DNA from: Bradyrhizobium sp. Y36 | GTDB taxonomy: Bacteria > Pseudomonadota > Alphaproteobacteria > Rhizobiales > Xanthobacteraceae | Length of the DNA: 64,000 nt | NCBI RefSeq assembly: GCF_002531575.1 | Contig: NZ_NWTI01000012.1 | Span: forward strand, 124,001 to 188,000 | Reading direction: 5' to 3' | Position numbers and translations under genes: made by a program | The notes under the pieces: model-generated | Database searches by the model: none | What the model was told of the DNA's origin: nothing | Seen by the model: only the letters and a program-made list of their open reading frames with translations | Shown: positions 17,359-26,005 of the stretch, piece by piece | Position numbering within the stretch: position 1 is the first letter of the stretch | Layout: the number at the start of each line of letters is the position of its first letter

Positions 17359-18675
17359 ATGCGTATCGCGATGATCGGCACGGGCTATGTGGGACTGGTG
17401 TCCGGCGCCTGCTTTGCCGATTTCGGTCACGACGTCACCTGCGTCGACAAGGACGAGAAGAAGATCGCGGCGCTTCATCGCGGCGAGATCCCGATCTACG
17501 AGCCCGGGCTCGAAGAGCTGGTCGCGACCAACGTCAAGGCCAAGCGGCTCGACTTCACCACCGACCTGTCAAAGCCGGTCGCCGATGCCGACGCCGTGTT
17601 CATTGCGGTTGGCACGCCGTCGCGCCGCGGCGACGGTCACGCCGATCTCTCCTATGTCTATGCCGCCGCGAAGGAGATCGCGCAGTCGCTGTCCGGCTTC
17701 ACCGTCGTGGTGACGAAGTCGACCGTGCCTGTCGGCACCGGCGACGAGGTCGAGCGCATCATCCGCGAGACCAATCCCAAGGCCGACGTCGTGGTCGCCT
17801 CGAATCCCGAGTTCCTGCGCGAGGGCGCCGCGATCCGCGACTTCAAGTTTCCCGACCGCGTCGTGGTCGGCACCTCCGACGAGCGCGGCCGCAAGGTGAT
17901 GGGCGACATCTACCGCCCGCTGTCGCTGAACCAGGCGCCGCTGATGTTCACCGCGCGCCGCACCGCGGAGATGATCAAATACGCCGCGAACGCGTTCCTT
18001 GCGACCAAGATCACCTTCATCAACGAGATCGCCGACCTCTCCGAGAAGGCCGGCGCCAACGTCCAGGAGGTCGCGCGCGGCATTGGCCTGGACAACCGCA
18101 TCGGCACCAAGTTCCTGCATGCCGGTCCCGGCTTCGGCGGCTCGTGCTTTCCGAAGGACACCAAGGCGCTGATCAAGATCGCGCAGGATTACGACGTCTC
18201 CTTGCGCATCGTCGAATCCGTGCTGGCGGTGAACGAGAACCGCAAGCGCGCGATGGCGCGCAAGGTGAGCCAGGCGCTGGGCGGCAATCTGCGCGGCAAG
18301 ACCATCGCGGTGCTCGGCCTCACCTTCAAGCCCGACACCGACGACATGCGCGACGCGCCGTCGATCCCGCTGGTGACCGGCCTGATCGACATGGGCGCCA
18401 AGGTGAAGGCGTACGATCCCGTCGGCATGGAGCAGGCCAAGGGCGAGCTGCCCAGCATCACCTATTGCGAGGACGCCTATACTTGCGCGCAAGGCGCCGA
18501 TGCGCTCGTCATCGTCACCGAATGGGTGCAGTTCCGCGCGCTCGATCTCGACCGGCTCAAGAGCGTCATGGCGCAGCCCGTCGTCGTCGATTTGCGCAAC
18601 ATCTACCGCCCCGAGGAGATGGAAGCCGCCGGCTTCACCTACGACAGCATAGGCCGCCCGCCGGTGCAGGGCTGA
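17359..18675 (+). CDS. ugd: UDP-glucose 6-dehydrogenase
   Basis: A 438-residue NAD-dependent enzyme making UDP-glucuronate for exopolysaccharide and LPS. The N-terminal Rossmann motif is MIGTGYVGLVSG; the catalytic Cys lies in GPGFGGSCFPKD; the C-terminal UDP-binding domain contains GLTFKPDTDDMRDAPS. The ATG at 17359 starts the first strand directly; an in-frame start at 17182 would add an unrelated tail. GACAGGGA upstream is a fair ribosome binding site. It ends 15 bases before a palindromic repeat. Confidence 0.96.
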   Translation: MRIAMIGTGYVGLVSGACFADFGHDVTCVDKDEKKIAALHRGEIPIYEPGLEELVATNVKAKRLDFTTDLSKPVADADAVFIAVGTPSRRGDGHADLSYVYAAAKEIAQSLSGFTVVVTKSTVPVGTGDEVERIIRETNPKADVVVASNPEFLREGAAIRDFKFPDRVVVGTSDERGRKVMGDIYRPLSLNQAPLMFTARRTAEMIKYAANAFLATKITFINEIADLSEKAGANVQEVARGIGLDNRIGTKFLHAGPGFGGSCFPKDTKALIKIAQDYDVSLRIVESVLAVNENRKRAMARKVSQALGGNLRGKTIAVLGLTFKPDTDDMRDAPSIPLVTGLIDMGAKVKAYDPVGMEQAKGELPSITYCEDAYTCAQGADALVIVTEWVQFRALDLDRLKSVMAQPVVVDLRNIYRPEEMEAAGFTYDSIGRPPVQG

Positions 18676-18690
18676 TAGCGACACACGATT

Positions 18691-18806
18691 GTCATACCCC
18701 GCGAAGGCGGGGTATCCAGTCATCCCGATCTTCGCAATGATCGGGATCTGAGCTTACTGGATCACCCGCCCCAATGCGCAATTTGCGCACAAGGCGGGGC
18801 GATGAC
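18691..18806. repeat. Dispersed palindromic repeat (GTCAT...ATGAC)
   Basis: Left arm GTCATACCCCGCGAAGGCGG, with inner palindromes CATCCCGATC/GATCGGGATC and TGCGCAATTTGCGCA, ending GGCGGGGCGATGAC. It ends 13 bases before the chosen hrpB start. Confidence 0.85.
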
Positions 18807-18818
18807 GGATCGAGACTC

Positions 18819-21293
18819 TTGCCCCGCAGCTTCGACACGCCCTTACCCATCGATGCCGTGCTCGACGACCTCTCGCGCACGCTGGAGGCGCATAATGCGG
18901 CCGTGCTGGTGGCGCCTCCCGGCGCCGGCAAGACCACGCGCGTGCCGCTGGCTCTGCTCGATGCGCCCTGGGCCGGGGACAAGAAGATCATCGTGCTGGA
19001 GCCGCGCCGCATCGCGGCGCGCGCCAGCGCCGACCGCATGGCCAAATCGCTGGGCGAGCGCACTGGAGAGACCGTCGGCTATCGTGTCCGGTTCGGCTCC
19101 AAGATCTCGCGCGCGACCCGCATCGAGGTGGTGACCGAGGGCATCTTCACCCGCCGGATCCTCGACGATCCCGAACTCTCGGGCGTTGCCGCCATTCTGT
19201 TCGACGAATTCCACGAGCGCTCGCTCGACGCCGACATGGGCCTCGCGCTGGCGCGCGACGCGCAGACCGGCCTGCGCGAGGATTTGCGCATCCTCGTGAT
19301 GTCGGCGACGCTCGATGGCGCGCGCGTCGGGAAATTGCTCGGCGATGCGCCCGTCGTCGAAAGCGAGGGACGCGCCTTTCCGGTCGAGACGCGCTATCTC
19401 GGCCGCAAGGTGGACGCGCCGATCGAGCGGCAAATGGCGGATGCGATCGCGTCCGCGTTGCGGGCCGACAGTGGTTCCGTGCTGGCGTTCCTGCCGGGCG
19501 CCGCCGAAATCCGCCGCACCCAGAACTTCCTCTCCGAGCGCGTGCAGGATGCTTCGATCGAGATCGTGCCGCTGTTCGGCGCGCTCGATGCCGCCGTGCA
19601 AGACCGTGCCATCTTGCCGGCGCCCAGGGGCATGCGCAAGGTGGTGCTGGCGACCTCGATCGCGGAGACCTCGCTGACGATCGAAGGCGTGCGCATCGTG
19701 GTCGATTCCGGGCTCGCCCGCGTGCCGCGCTACGAGCCCGATATTGGCCTGACGCGGCTCGAGACCGTGCGCGCCGCGCGCGCGGCGGTGGATCAGCGCC
19801 GCGGCCGCGCCGGCCGCACCGAGCCCGGGGTCTGCTACCGGCTCTGGGACGAGCCGCAGACGGCCTCGCTCGCGCCCTACACCCAACCGGAAATCCTGAG
19901 CGCGGATTTGTCCTCGCTGGTGCTCGATCTCGCGCAATGGGGCGTCAGCGATCCCGCCGCGCTGTCTTTCCTCGATCCCCCGCCTGGGCCCGCGTGGAAA
20001 GAGGCCAAAAGCCTGCTCGAAGAGCTCAACGCGCTCGATGGCGATGGCCGTATCACCGCGGAAGGCAAGAGCCTGCGTGCGCTGGCGCTGCCGCCGCGGC
20101 TGGCACGCATGATCGTGGATTCACATCGCGCCGGGGAGGGCGAGGCCGCGGCCGAGATCGCCGCCATCATCACCGAGCGCGGCCTTGGCGGCGACAGCGT
20201 CGATCTCGAGCACCGGCGCGACCAGTTTCGCCGCGACCGCTCGCCGCGCGCCGCCAGCGCGCGCGATCTGGCGCGGCGCTGGGCCTCGCAGGTGGCGGCC
20301 TCGGAGAAGGCCGGACCGCGGGAGGATCTCTCGACCGGCCTGATGCTCGCCTACGCCTTCCCGGACCGGGTGGCCCGCAATCGCGGCAATGGCAGTTTTG
20401 TCCTTGCCAACGGCCGCGGCGCCGCGGTCGAGCAGACGTCGTCGCTCGCCCGCGCGCCCTATATCGCGATCGGCGAGATGACGGGCACGGCGGCGAGCGG
20501 ACGCGTGCTGCTCGCCGCGCAGATTTCGCAAGAGGAGATCGAGCAACATTTCGCCGAGCATATCGAGAGCGCCGACGAAATCACCTTCGATCGCGGCGCG
20601 ATGGCGCTGCGCGCGCGGCGCAAGCGCGTACTGCATGCGATCACGCTGTCCGAAGCGACGATGGCCGTGTCACCCTCGGAGGACACCGCGCGCATTTTCG
20701 CCGATGGATTGATCGCTGCCGGCCTCGACCGGCTGCCCTGGTCGAAGGCCGCCAGGCAATGGCGCGACCGCGTGATGTTTTTGCGCAAGGCCGAGGGCGA
20801 CAGCTGGCCCGATCTCACCGACGACGGATTGATCGGGCGGCGCGACGACTGGCTGGTTCCCGCGCTCTACGACAAGATCGCATTGAAGGACATTTCGCCG
20901 GGCGATCTCTCGGATGCGTTGATGGCGCTGCTGCCGTGGGAGATGCGCGCGCGGCTCGACCGCGAAGCGCCGACGCATTTCGAGGCGCCGACGGGAAGCG
21001 TGCTCGCGATCGACTACGAGGCCGAGCAGGGGCCGACCATCGCGGTGCGGCTGCAGGAATTGTTCGGCCTCAACACCCATCCCTCGGTCGCCGCCGGCAA
21101 GGTGCCCCTGGTGCTGGAATTGCTGTCGCCGGCACAGCGCCCGGTGCAGGTGACGCGCGATCTGCCCGGCTTCTGGCGCGGCAGTTATGCTGCGGTCCGC
21201 TCCGACCTGCGCGGCCGCTATCCGCGTCATCCCTGGCCCGACGATCCCGCGAGCGCCGTGCCGACAAGGCGGGCGAAGCCGCGCGGGACATGA
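18819..21293 (+). CDS. hrpB: ATP-dependent helicase HrpB
   Basis: A DEAH-box superfamily 2 helicase of the HrpB group, about 824 residues. Motifs: Walker A APPGAGKTTRVP, DEFHER box II, SATLDG box III, DQRRGRAGRTEPG box VI, and the HrpB-specific C-terminal domain (RAPYIAIGEM, VYLARGEQ-like LDRLPWSKAARQWRDRV). The start is uncertain: the ATG at 18774 lies inside the palindromic repeat, so TTG at 18819 (then PRSFDTPLPIDA) is preferred. HrpB's cellular role is poorly defined; RNA remodelling is assumed from the family. Confidence 0.93.
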   Translation: MPRSFDTPLPIDAVLDDLSRTLEAHNAAVLVAPPGAGKTTRVPLALLDAPWAGDKKIIVLEPRRIAARASADRMAKSLGERTGETVGYRVRFGSKISRATRIEVVTEGIFTRRILDDPELSGVAAILFDEFHERSLDADMGLALARDAQTGLREDLRILVMSATLDGARVGKLLGDAPVVESEGRAFPVETRYLGRKVDAPIERQMADAIASALRADSGSVLAFLPGAAEIRRTQNFLSERVQDASIEIVPLFGALDAAVQDRAILPAPRGMRKVVLATSIAETSLTIEGVRIVVDSGLARVPRYEPDIGLTRLETVRAARAAVDQRRGRAGRTEPGVCYRLWDEPQTASLAPYTQPEILSADLSSLVLDLAQWGVSDPAALSFLDPPPGPAWKEAKSLLEELNALDGDGRITAEGKSLRALALPPRLARMIVDSHRAGEGEAAAEIAAIITERGLGGDSVDLEHRRDQFRRDRSPRAASARDLARRWASQVAASEKAGPREDLSTGLMLAYAFPDRVARNRGNGSFVLANGRGAAVEQTSSLARAPYIAIGEMTGTAASGRVLLAAQISQEEIEQHFAEHIESADEITFDRGAMALRARRKRVLHAITLSEATMAVSPSEDTARIFADGLIAAGLDRLPWSKAARQWRDRVMFLRKAEGDSWPDLTDDGLIGRRDDWLVPALYDKIALKDISPGDLSDALMALLPWEMRARLDREAPTHFEAPTGSVLAIDYEAEQGPTIAVRLQELFGLNTHPSVAAGKVPLVLELLSPAQRPVQVTRDLPGFWRGSYAAVRSDLRGRYPRHPWPDDPASAVPTRRAKPRGT

Positions 21294-21421
21294 GAAACAG
21301 GGCAGCGCATTAACCGTCCGCTCATCCTTTTCGTCAAAATGACACGGGTGCCGGCGTGGCTCCGCTCGCGGTCAGCCTTGTCGCGTGGTGAAATCGGGCT
21401 TTCCGGCTCGAAAGTGGTGTG

Positions 21422-21934
21422 ATGCGTAACATTATGATCTTCGCGGCCGTCCTGATCGGCCTCGGCACTTTCATGGCGCAGATGGCCGACAAGATGAGCT
21501 CCGCGTCCGCAACCTCGGCGCCGCGTACCACTGTGGCCGTTGCCGCGACCGCGCCGGCCGGCGGCCGCAGCCTCGCCATTTCCCGCGACGGTCGCGGTCA
21601 TTTCCAGACCGAGGGCCGGATCGACGGCCAGCGCATCGGCTTCATGGTCGACACCGGCGCCTCCGTGGTTGCGCTCAATGAGACCTCCGCCGCCCGCTTC
21701 GGCCTGCGTCCCTCGCGCGGCGAATACAACGCCACCGTCTCCACCGCCAACGGCACCATCAAGGCCGCGCGCACCCGCATCGCGATGCTCGATGTCGGCG
21801 GTCTCATCGTGCGCGACGTCGACGCCATGGTGCTGCCCGACGAGGCGCTGTCGGAGAACCTGCTCGGACTCTCCTTCCTGTCCCGCCTGAAGCGCTTCGA
21901 ATATTCCAACGGCCAGATGGTGTTGGAGCAATAG
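21422..21934 (+). CDS. Membrane-anchored retropepsin-like aspartic protease (TIGR02281 type)
   Basis: A 170-residue clan AA aspartic protease. One N-terminal membrane helix (about 1-20) is followed by a linker rich in Ala/Ser/Thr and a single pepsin-like lobe with the catalytic triplet in GFMVDTGASVVALNE. Such proteins act as dimers outside the inner membrane. The ATG at 21422 directly follows a GTG in frame. The following sequence holds a short tandem repeat and then a nucleotidyltransferase gene. Confidence 0.87.
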   Translation: MRNIMIFAAVLIGLGTFMAQMADKMSSASATSAPRTTVAVAATAPAGGRSLAISRDGRGHFQTEGRIDGQRIGFMVDTGASVVALNETSAARFGLRPSRGEYNATVSTANGTIKAARTRIAMLDVGGLIVRDVDAMVLPDEALSENLLGLSFLSRLKRFEYSNGQMVLEQ

Positions 21935-21956
21935 GCGGGGGCTCCAACTGGCCCCA

Positions 21957-21988
21957 TTAGGGCCTCCCTTAGGGCCTCCCTTAGGGCC
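21957..21988. repeat. 12-base tandem repeat TTAGGGCCTCCC
   Basis: Two exact copies (21957-21968, 21969-21980) and a third partial copy (TTAGGGCC). It ends 23 bases before the ATG of the MNT-domain gene, so it could be an operator or slippage-prone leader. Confidence 0.85.
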
Positions 21989-22011
21989 AGCCTGGGTGCT
22001 ATATTCCGCCC

Positions 22012-22308
22012 ATGGACAGCCCCGGTGCGATTGCCATCCTCAGACGTTCCGAGCGCGCCCTTCGCGAGCGGGGCGTCTTGCATGCGGCGTTGTTCGGTTC
22101 GGTCGCCAGGGGTGACGCTCATCCCGGCAGCGATATCGACATCATGGTCGAGATCGATCCCGACGCGCGGATCACCGTCTTCGACTACGTCGAACTCAAG
22201 GAGTACATTTCCAATCTCTTTGAGGGCCCGGTTGACGTCGTCAATCGCGATGGTTTGAAATCATACGTCGCGCCCGCTGCGACGGCCGATGCCGTCTATG
22301 CCTTCTGA
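22012..22308 (+). CDS. MNT-domain nucleotidyltransferase, antitoxin-like (MntA type)
   Basis: A 98-residue minimal nucleotidyltransferase. The active-site signature is FGSVARGDAHPGSDIDIMVE: GS at 29-30, Asp41 and Asp43, with a third acid at Asp75 (GPVDVVNRD). In HEPN/MNT modules such proteins neutralise the partner, in some cases by adding AMP groups to it. The partner's gene overlaps the 3' end by 20 bases. Order (MNT first) and overlap fit a toxin-antitoxin pair. Base composition is lower in G+C than the neighbours. Confidence 0.88.
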   Translation: MDSPGAIAILRRSERALRERGVLHAALFGSVARGDAHPGSDIDIMVEIDPDARITVFDYVELKEYISNLFEGPVDVVNRDGLKSYVAPAATADAVYAF

Positions 22309-22645
22309 TCGCATCGACGGGACCCTGCGGGACATCCTGCATCACATCGACTTGGCAGCCGAGTTCGCCGGGGATCTCGGTCGCGAGGCGTTCGCGGCGG
22401 ACTTGCGGGCGATCTATGCCGTTACGCGTTGTCTGGAGATCATCTCAGAAGCCTCTCGTCGTCTGCCAGAGGATCTGAAGACCAGGCACCCCGGAATTGC
22501 ATGGAGGCAAATGGCGGCGGCGGGCAATGTCTATCGGCACAACTATGAGGATGTTGCAGCCCGCCTTGTGTGGGAAACTGTTCGGCAGGCTCTGCCGGCA
22601 CTCAAGGCAGTTGTCGAAGAGGAGATTGCACGACTGCAGAGCTAG
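22289..22645 (+). CDS. HepT-like (DUF86) HEPN protein
   Basis: A 118-residue all-helical DUF86/HepT-like protein, the likely toxin of the pair. HepT proteins are ribonucleases with an R-X4-6-H motif, and the Tyr two after the His can be AMPylated. Here the region reads AAAGNVYRHNYEDV: His84 and Tyr86 are present, but the usual Arg five before the His is Gly79, with an Arg at 83 instead. Start at 22289 or the in-frame ATG at 22298. It may be a variant with a shifted Arg or a weakened nuclease. Confidence 0.85.
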   Translation: MPSMPSDRIDGTLRDILHHIDLAAEFAGDLGREAFAADLRAIYAVTRCLEIISEASRRLPEDLKTRHPGIAWRQMAAAGNVYRHNYEDVAARLVWETVRQALPALKAVVEEEIARLQS

Positions 22646-22679
22646 TCTATTCCGGTCATACATTTGGTACCGCCCCGGC

Positions 22680-22699
22680 GGTAACGTTTCTTCGTTACC
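22680..22699. promoter_or_regulatory. Hairpin-forming inverted repeat upstream of the phosphomannomutase
   Basis: GGTAACG and CGTTACC form a perfect 7-base-pair stem with loop TTTCTT, 105 bases before the start at 22805 and 34 bases after the HepT-like stop. There is no T run, so it may be an operator or an RNA leader hairpin rather than a terminator. Confidence 0.4.
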
Positions 22700-22804
22700 A
22701 AACTGCCGCAATTATCGGCCATAAGCCTGCATTCCCGCCTTCCGCTGCGGCCCGGCATTCGCTAAGGCTGCCTCAATTCCTGCCCTTTTCACGAGATCGT
22801 CTCA

Positions 22805-24304
22805 ATGTTCCCGAAGCCGAAATCCGTCCTGCTGCCCAACACCTACGCCTTCGAATCCGAGCCGATGGTGAAACCGACGGGCTTTCGTGAATACGACGCG
22901 CGCTGGTTGTTCCAGAAGGAAATCAACCTGATGGGTGTGCAGGCGCTCGGCATGGGTCTGGGCGCGCTGATCGCCGAACTCGGCGTCAGCCAAGAGATCG
23001 TCACCGGTCACGATTTCCGCGGCTATTCGGCCTCGATCAAATACGCGCTGATCTCCGGCCTGATGGCCGCGGGCTGCAAGGTCCACGACATCGGGCTTGC
23101 GGTGACGCCGATGGCCTATTTCGCGCAGTTCGATCTCGACGTGCCCGCCGTTGCGATGGTCACGGCCTCGCACAACGACAATGGCTGGACCGGCGTGAAG
23201 ATGGGCGCCAACCGTCCGCTGACCTTCGGCCCCGACGAGATGACGCGGCTGAAGGAAATCGTGCTCAATGCCGACTTCAAGAACAAGGCCGGCGGCTCCT
23301 ACCAGTTCCACGAGAACTATCCGGCGCGCTACATCGCCGATCTCACCAATCGTCCGAAGCTGAAGCGCAAGCTCAAGGTCGTCGCCGCCTGCGGCAACGG
23401 CACCGCTGGCGCGTTCGCGCCGCAGGTGCTGGAGGCGATCGGCTGCGAGGTGATCCCGCTCGACACCGAGCTCGACCACACCTTCCCGAAATACAATCCG
23501 AATCCGGAAGACATGGAGATGCTGCACGCGATCCGCGACGCGGTGCTGCAGCACAAGGCCGACGTCGGCCTCGGCTTCGACGGTGACGGCGACCGCTGCG
23601 GCGTCGTCGACAACACCGGCGAGGAGATATTCGCCGACAAGGTCGGCGTGATGCTGGCGCGCGACATGTCGGCGATCCACAAGGACGCCCATTTCATCGT
23701 CGACGTGAAGTCGACCGGCCTGTTCGTCACCGATCCCGTGCTGCAGAAGCAGGGCGCCAAGACCGCCTATTGGAAGACCGGCCATTCCTACATGAAGCGC
23801 CGCACCAACGAGACTGGTGCGCTGGCGGGCTTCGAGAAGTCCGGCCATTTCTTCTTCAACAAGCCTTATGGCCGCGGCTATGACGACGGTCTCGTCTCGG
23901 CGCTCGCGATCTGCGACATGCTCGACCGCGCGCCGGGCAAGTCGATGGCCGATCTGAAGAACGCGCTGCCGAAGACCTGGTCGTCGCCGACCATGTCGCC
24001 GCATTGCGCCGACGAGACCAAATACGGCGTCATCGACCACGTGGTGAAGCACTTCGAGGGCCTGCAGGCCAAGGGCGCCAAGATCGGAGGACAGTCGATC
24101 CGCGATCTCGTCACCGTCAACGGCGTGCGCGTCACGGTCGAGGACGGCAGCTGGGGCCTGGTGCGCGCCTCCTCCAACAAGCCCGAGCTCGTCGTCGTGG
24201 TCGAGAGCCCGGTCTCCGAGCAGCGCATGCACGACATGTTCGAGATGGTGAACAGCGTGCTGCGCACGCATCCCGAAGTCGGCGAATACAATCAGAAGAT
24301 TTGA
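22805..24304 (+). CDS. Phosphomannomutase/phosphoglucomutase
   Basis: A 499-residue alpha-D-phosphohexomutase that interconverts sugar 1- and 6-phosphates for nucleotide-sugar synthesis. The phosphoserine loop is TASHNDNG with Ser122; the magnesium loop is FDGDGDRCG (258-266); the sugar-binding loop is GALAGFEKSGHFFF; the C-terminal phosphate-binding domain has the VRASSNKPELVV segment. It probably feeds surface polysaccharide, like ugd nearby. It stands alone, with a repeat after it. Confidence 0.93.
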   Translation: MFPKPKSVLLPNTYAFESEPMVKPTGFREYDARWLFQKEINLMGVQALGMGLGALIAELGVSQEIVTGHDFRGYSASIKYALISGLMAAGCKVHDIGLAVTPMAYFAQFDLDVPAVAMVTASHNDNGWTGVKMGANRPLTFGPDEMTRLKEIVLNADFKNKAGGSYQFHENYPARYIADLTNRPKLKRKLKVVAACGNGTAGAFAPQVLEAIGCEVIPLDTELDHTFPKYNPNPEDMEMLHAIRDAVLQHKADVGLGFDGDGDRCGVVDNTGEEIFADKVGVMLARDMSAIHKDAHFIVDVKSTGLFVTDPVLQKQGAKTAYWKTGHSYMKRRTNETGALAGFEKSGHFFFNKPYGRGYDDGLVSALAICDMLDRAPGKSMADLKNALPKTWSSPTMSPHCADETKYGVIDHVVKHFEGLQAKGAKIGGQSIRDLVTVNGVRVTVEDGSWGLVRASSNKPELVVVVESPVSEQRMHDMFEMVNSVLRTHPEVGEYNQKI

Positions 24305-24343
24305 CGGGCGTCAGGGAGACGCAACCCGCGCCACAATCTCGCT

Positions 24344-24444
24344 GTCATGCCCTGGCTTGACCGGGGCATCCAGTACGCCACGGCCTCTCGGTTCAATCAC
24401 ACCGCCTCGGAGTCCTGGATCGCCCGGTCAAGCCGGGCGATGAC
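24344..24444. repeat. Dispersed palindromic repeat (GTCAT...ATGAC)
   Basis: Left arm GTCATGCCCTGGCTTGACCG, middle ATCCAGTACGCCACGGCC, right arm CGCCCGGTCAAGCCGGGCG then ATGAC. Lies between convergent genes. Confidence 0.87.
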
Positions 24445-24464
24445 ACGTTCCGTGTGGTGAAGCC

Positions 24465-24974
24465 TCAAGCCGCCACCACCGCCGGGATCGGCAGCGCGGT
24501 CACCGATTTGATCTTCTCCATCGCAAAGCGCGAGGTGACGTTCTTCAGCGGCACGGCGCTGATCAGCTTCTTGTAGAACACGTCATAGGCCTGCATGTCC
24601 GCGACCACGACGCGCAGCATGTAATCGACGTCGCCGGCCATGCGGTAGAATTCCATCACCTCGGGCATCGCGCTGACGGCTTCGGCGAATTTCTTCAGCC
24701 AGGCGTCGGAATGATCGGAGCTCTCGACCGACACGAACACGGAGATGCCGAGCCCGATCTTGTTCTGGTCGACCAGGGCAACCCGCTTGATGATCACGCC
24801 GTCAGCCTCCAGCCGCTGGATGCGCTTCCAGCAGGGGGTCGAGGACAGGCCGACGCGGTCGCCGATCTCGGCGACGGACAGCGAGGCATCCTCCTGAAGG
24901 ACCATCAGAATCTTGCGGTCGATGGCATCGAGGCGACGGCTGGTCTCGGGGGGCTGGACAGCGAGGTCAGTCAT
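24465..24974 (-). CDS. Lrp/AsnC family transcriptional regulator
   Basis: A 169-residue regulator with an N-terminal winged helix-turn-helix (LDAIDRKILMVLQEDASLSV, then IGDRVGLSSTPCWKRIQRLE) and a C-terminal RAM/AsnC ligand domain (VMEFYRMAGDVDYMLRVVV). The ATG at the complement of 24974 fits the family start. It lies 70 bases downstream of the PfkB kinase gene on the same strand and may be transcribed with it or alone. The effector amino acid is not evident. Confidence 0.92.
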   Translation of the reverse strand: MTDLAVQPPETSRRLDAIDRKILMVLQEDASLSVAEIGDRVGLSSTPCWKRIQRLEADGVIIKRVALVDQNKIGLGISVFVSVESSDHSDAWLKKFAEAVSAMPEVMEFYRMAGDVDYMLRVVVADMQAYDVFYKKLISAVPLKNVTSRFAMEKIKSVTALPIPAVVAA

Positions 24975-25044
24975 TTGAAGAACTTTGTTCCATTTCAGGG
25001 GTCCATTTCCCTGATATAGAGAAAATATTTCTATAGCAAGTCCA

Positions 25045-25995
25045 TTATCTCGGCGACCTGCCGGCCTCCGCCAGCCGCGCAGTGCGCAAAAGCTCTTCAA
25101 CTTCAAGGCGTTGCGGGGCGGCCTGACCGCCGCCATGGCGGGTGCATTTCAGCGCTGCGGCGGCCGCGGCGAATCGCAGCGCCTCCCTGATCCCCTCGCC
25201 CTCGGCCAGGCGAAGCGTGAAGGCGCCATGGAAGACATCGCCGGCGCCGAGCGTGTCGACCGCCTGGACCGGGAAGGCCGCGGTCTCCTCGAGTTCGCCG
25301 GTCTCGTTCAGCCAGATCGTGCCGTTCGGGCCGCGCGTGGCCGCGAGGAAGGCGGGCGTCAGTCCTGCGAGAAGCTTCAAGGCCTCGCCGTCCCCGGTGA
25401 CGCCGGCGGTCTCCTGAACCTGCTCGCTGGAGAATAGCAGATGCGAGGCCGCTGTGAGCAGGCTGTCCTGCAACGACATCGCGCGATCGACGCCGACGAT
25501 GACGGGAATGCCGCGCTGGCGCGCTTCAGTGCAGAGACCGGTCCCGAACGCCGCGCAGCGGCTTTCGACGAGCAGTGCTCCGCAACCGGCGAGTAATTCG
25601 TCGGCGTCGGGCAACTCGACGGTCCAGAGCGCCGGATCGCGATAAATGGTCAGCGTCCGCTCGCCGGAGGGCTCGATCATGATCGTGGACACCGGCGTGG
25701 TCACATCGGGCATGCGCACGATGTGCGTGGTGTCGATGCCCTCCTGCGCCATCTGCGCGAGGATGAAGCTGCTCGACGTCTCCCGCGCATCGCCCATGGG
25801 CCCCGCGAATGCGACGCGGCCGCCGAGCAGTGCGATCGCGATGGCGGCATTGAGCGCGTTGCCGCCGCAGATCTCGGCGAGATGGGTGGCGTTGGCCTTG
25901 CTGCCGCGCGCGGGCACGGCCTCGACCCGAAAGGTGAGGTCGCGCACGGGAATGCCGACGCAGAGGATGCGCGGCGCGGTCCCTGATAGCACCAT
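25045..25995 (-). CDS. PfkB family sugar kinase
   Basis: A 316-residue ribokinase-superfamily kinase. The N-terminal GGNALNAAIAIALLGG segment and the second PfkB signature DTLGAGDVFHGAF (catalytic Asp in GAGD) are clear. It phosphorylates a sugar or nucleoside with ATP in the cytoplasm; the substrate is not clear. It follows nudC by 10 bases and is likely in one operon with nudC and the HIT gene, hinting at nucleoside or nucleotide salvage, though this is only context. Confidence 0.9.
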   Translation of the reverse strand: MVLSGTAPRILCVGIPVRDLTFRVEAVPARGSKANATHLAEICGGNALNAAIAIALLGGRVAFAGPMGDARETSSSFILAQMAQEGIDTTHIVRMPDVTTPVSTIMIEPSGERTLTIYRDPALWTVELPDADELLAGCGALLVESRCAAFGTGLCTEARQRGIPVIVGVDRAMSLQDSLLTAASHLLFSSEQVQETAGVTGDGEALKLLAGLTPAFLAATRGPNGTIWLNETGELEETAAFPVQAVDTLGAGDVFHGAFTLRLAEGEGIREALRFAAAAAALKCTRHGGGQAAPQRLEVEELLRTARLAEAGRSPR

Positions 25996-26005
25996 CGATG
26001 CTCGC

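Noticed and set aside
21957..21988. CRISPR-like array
   Set aside because: Units are 12 bases with no spacers and no cas genes nearby; the same holds for 63842-63877.
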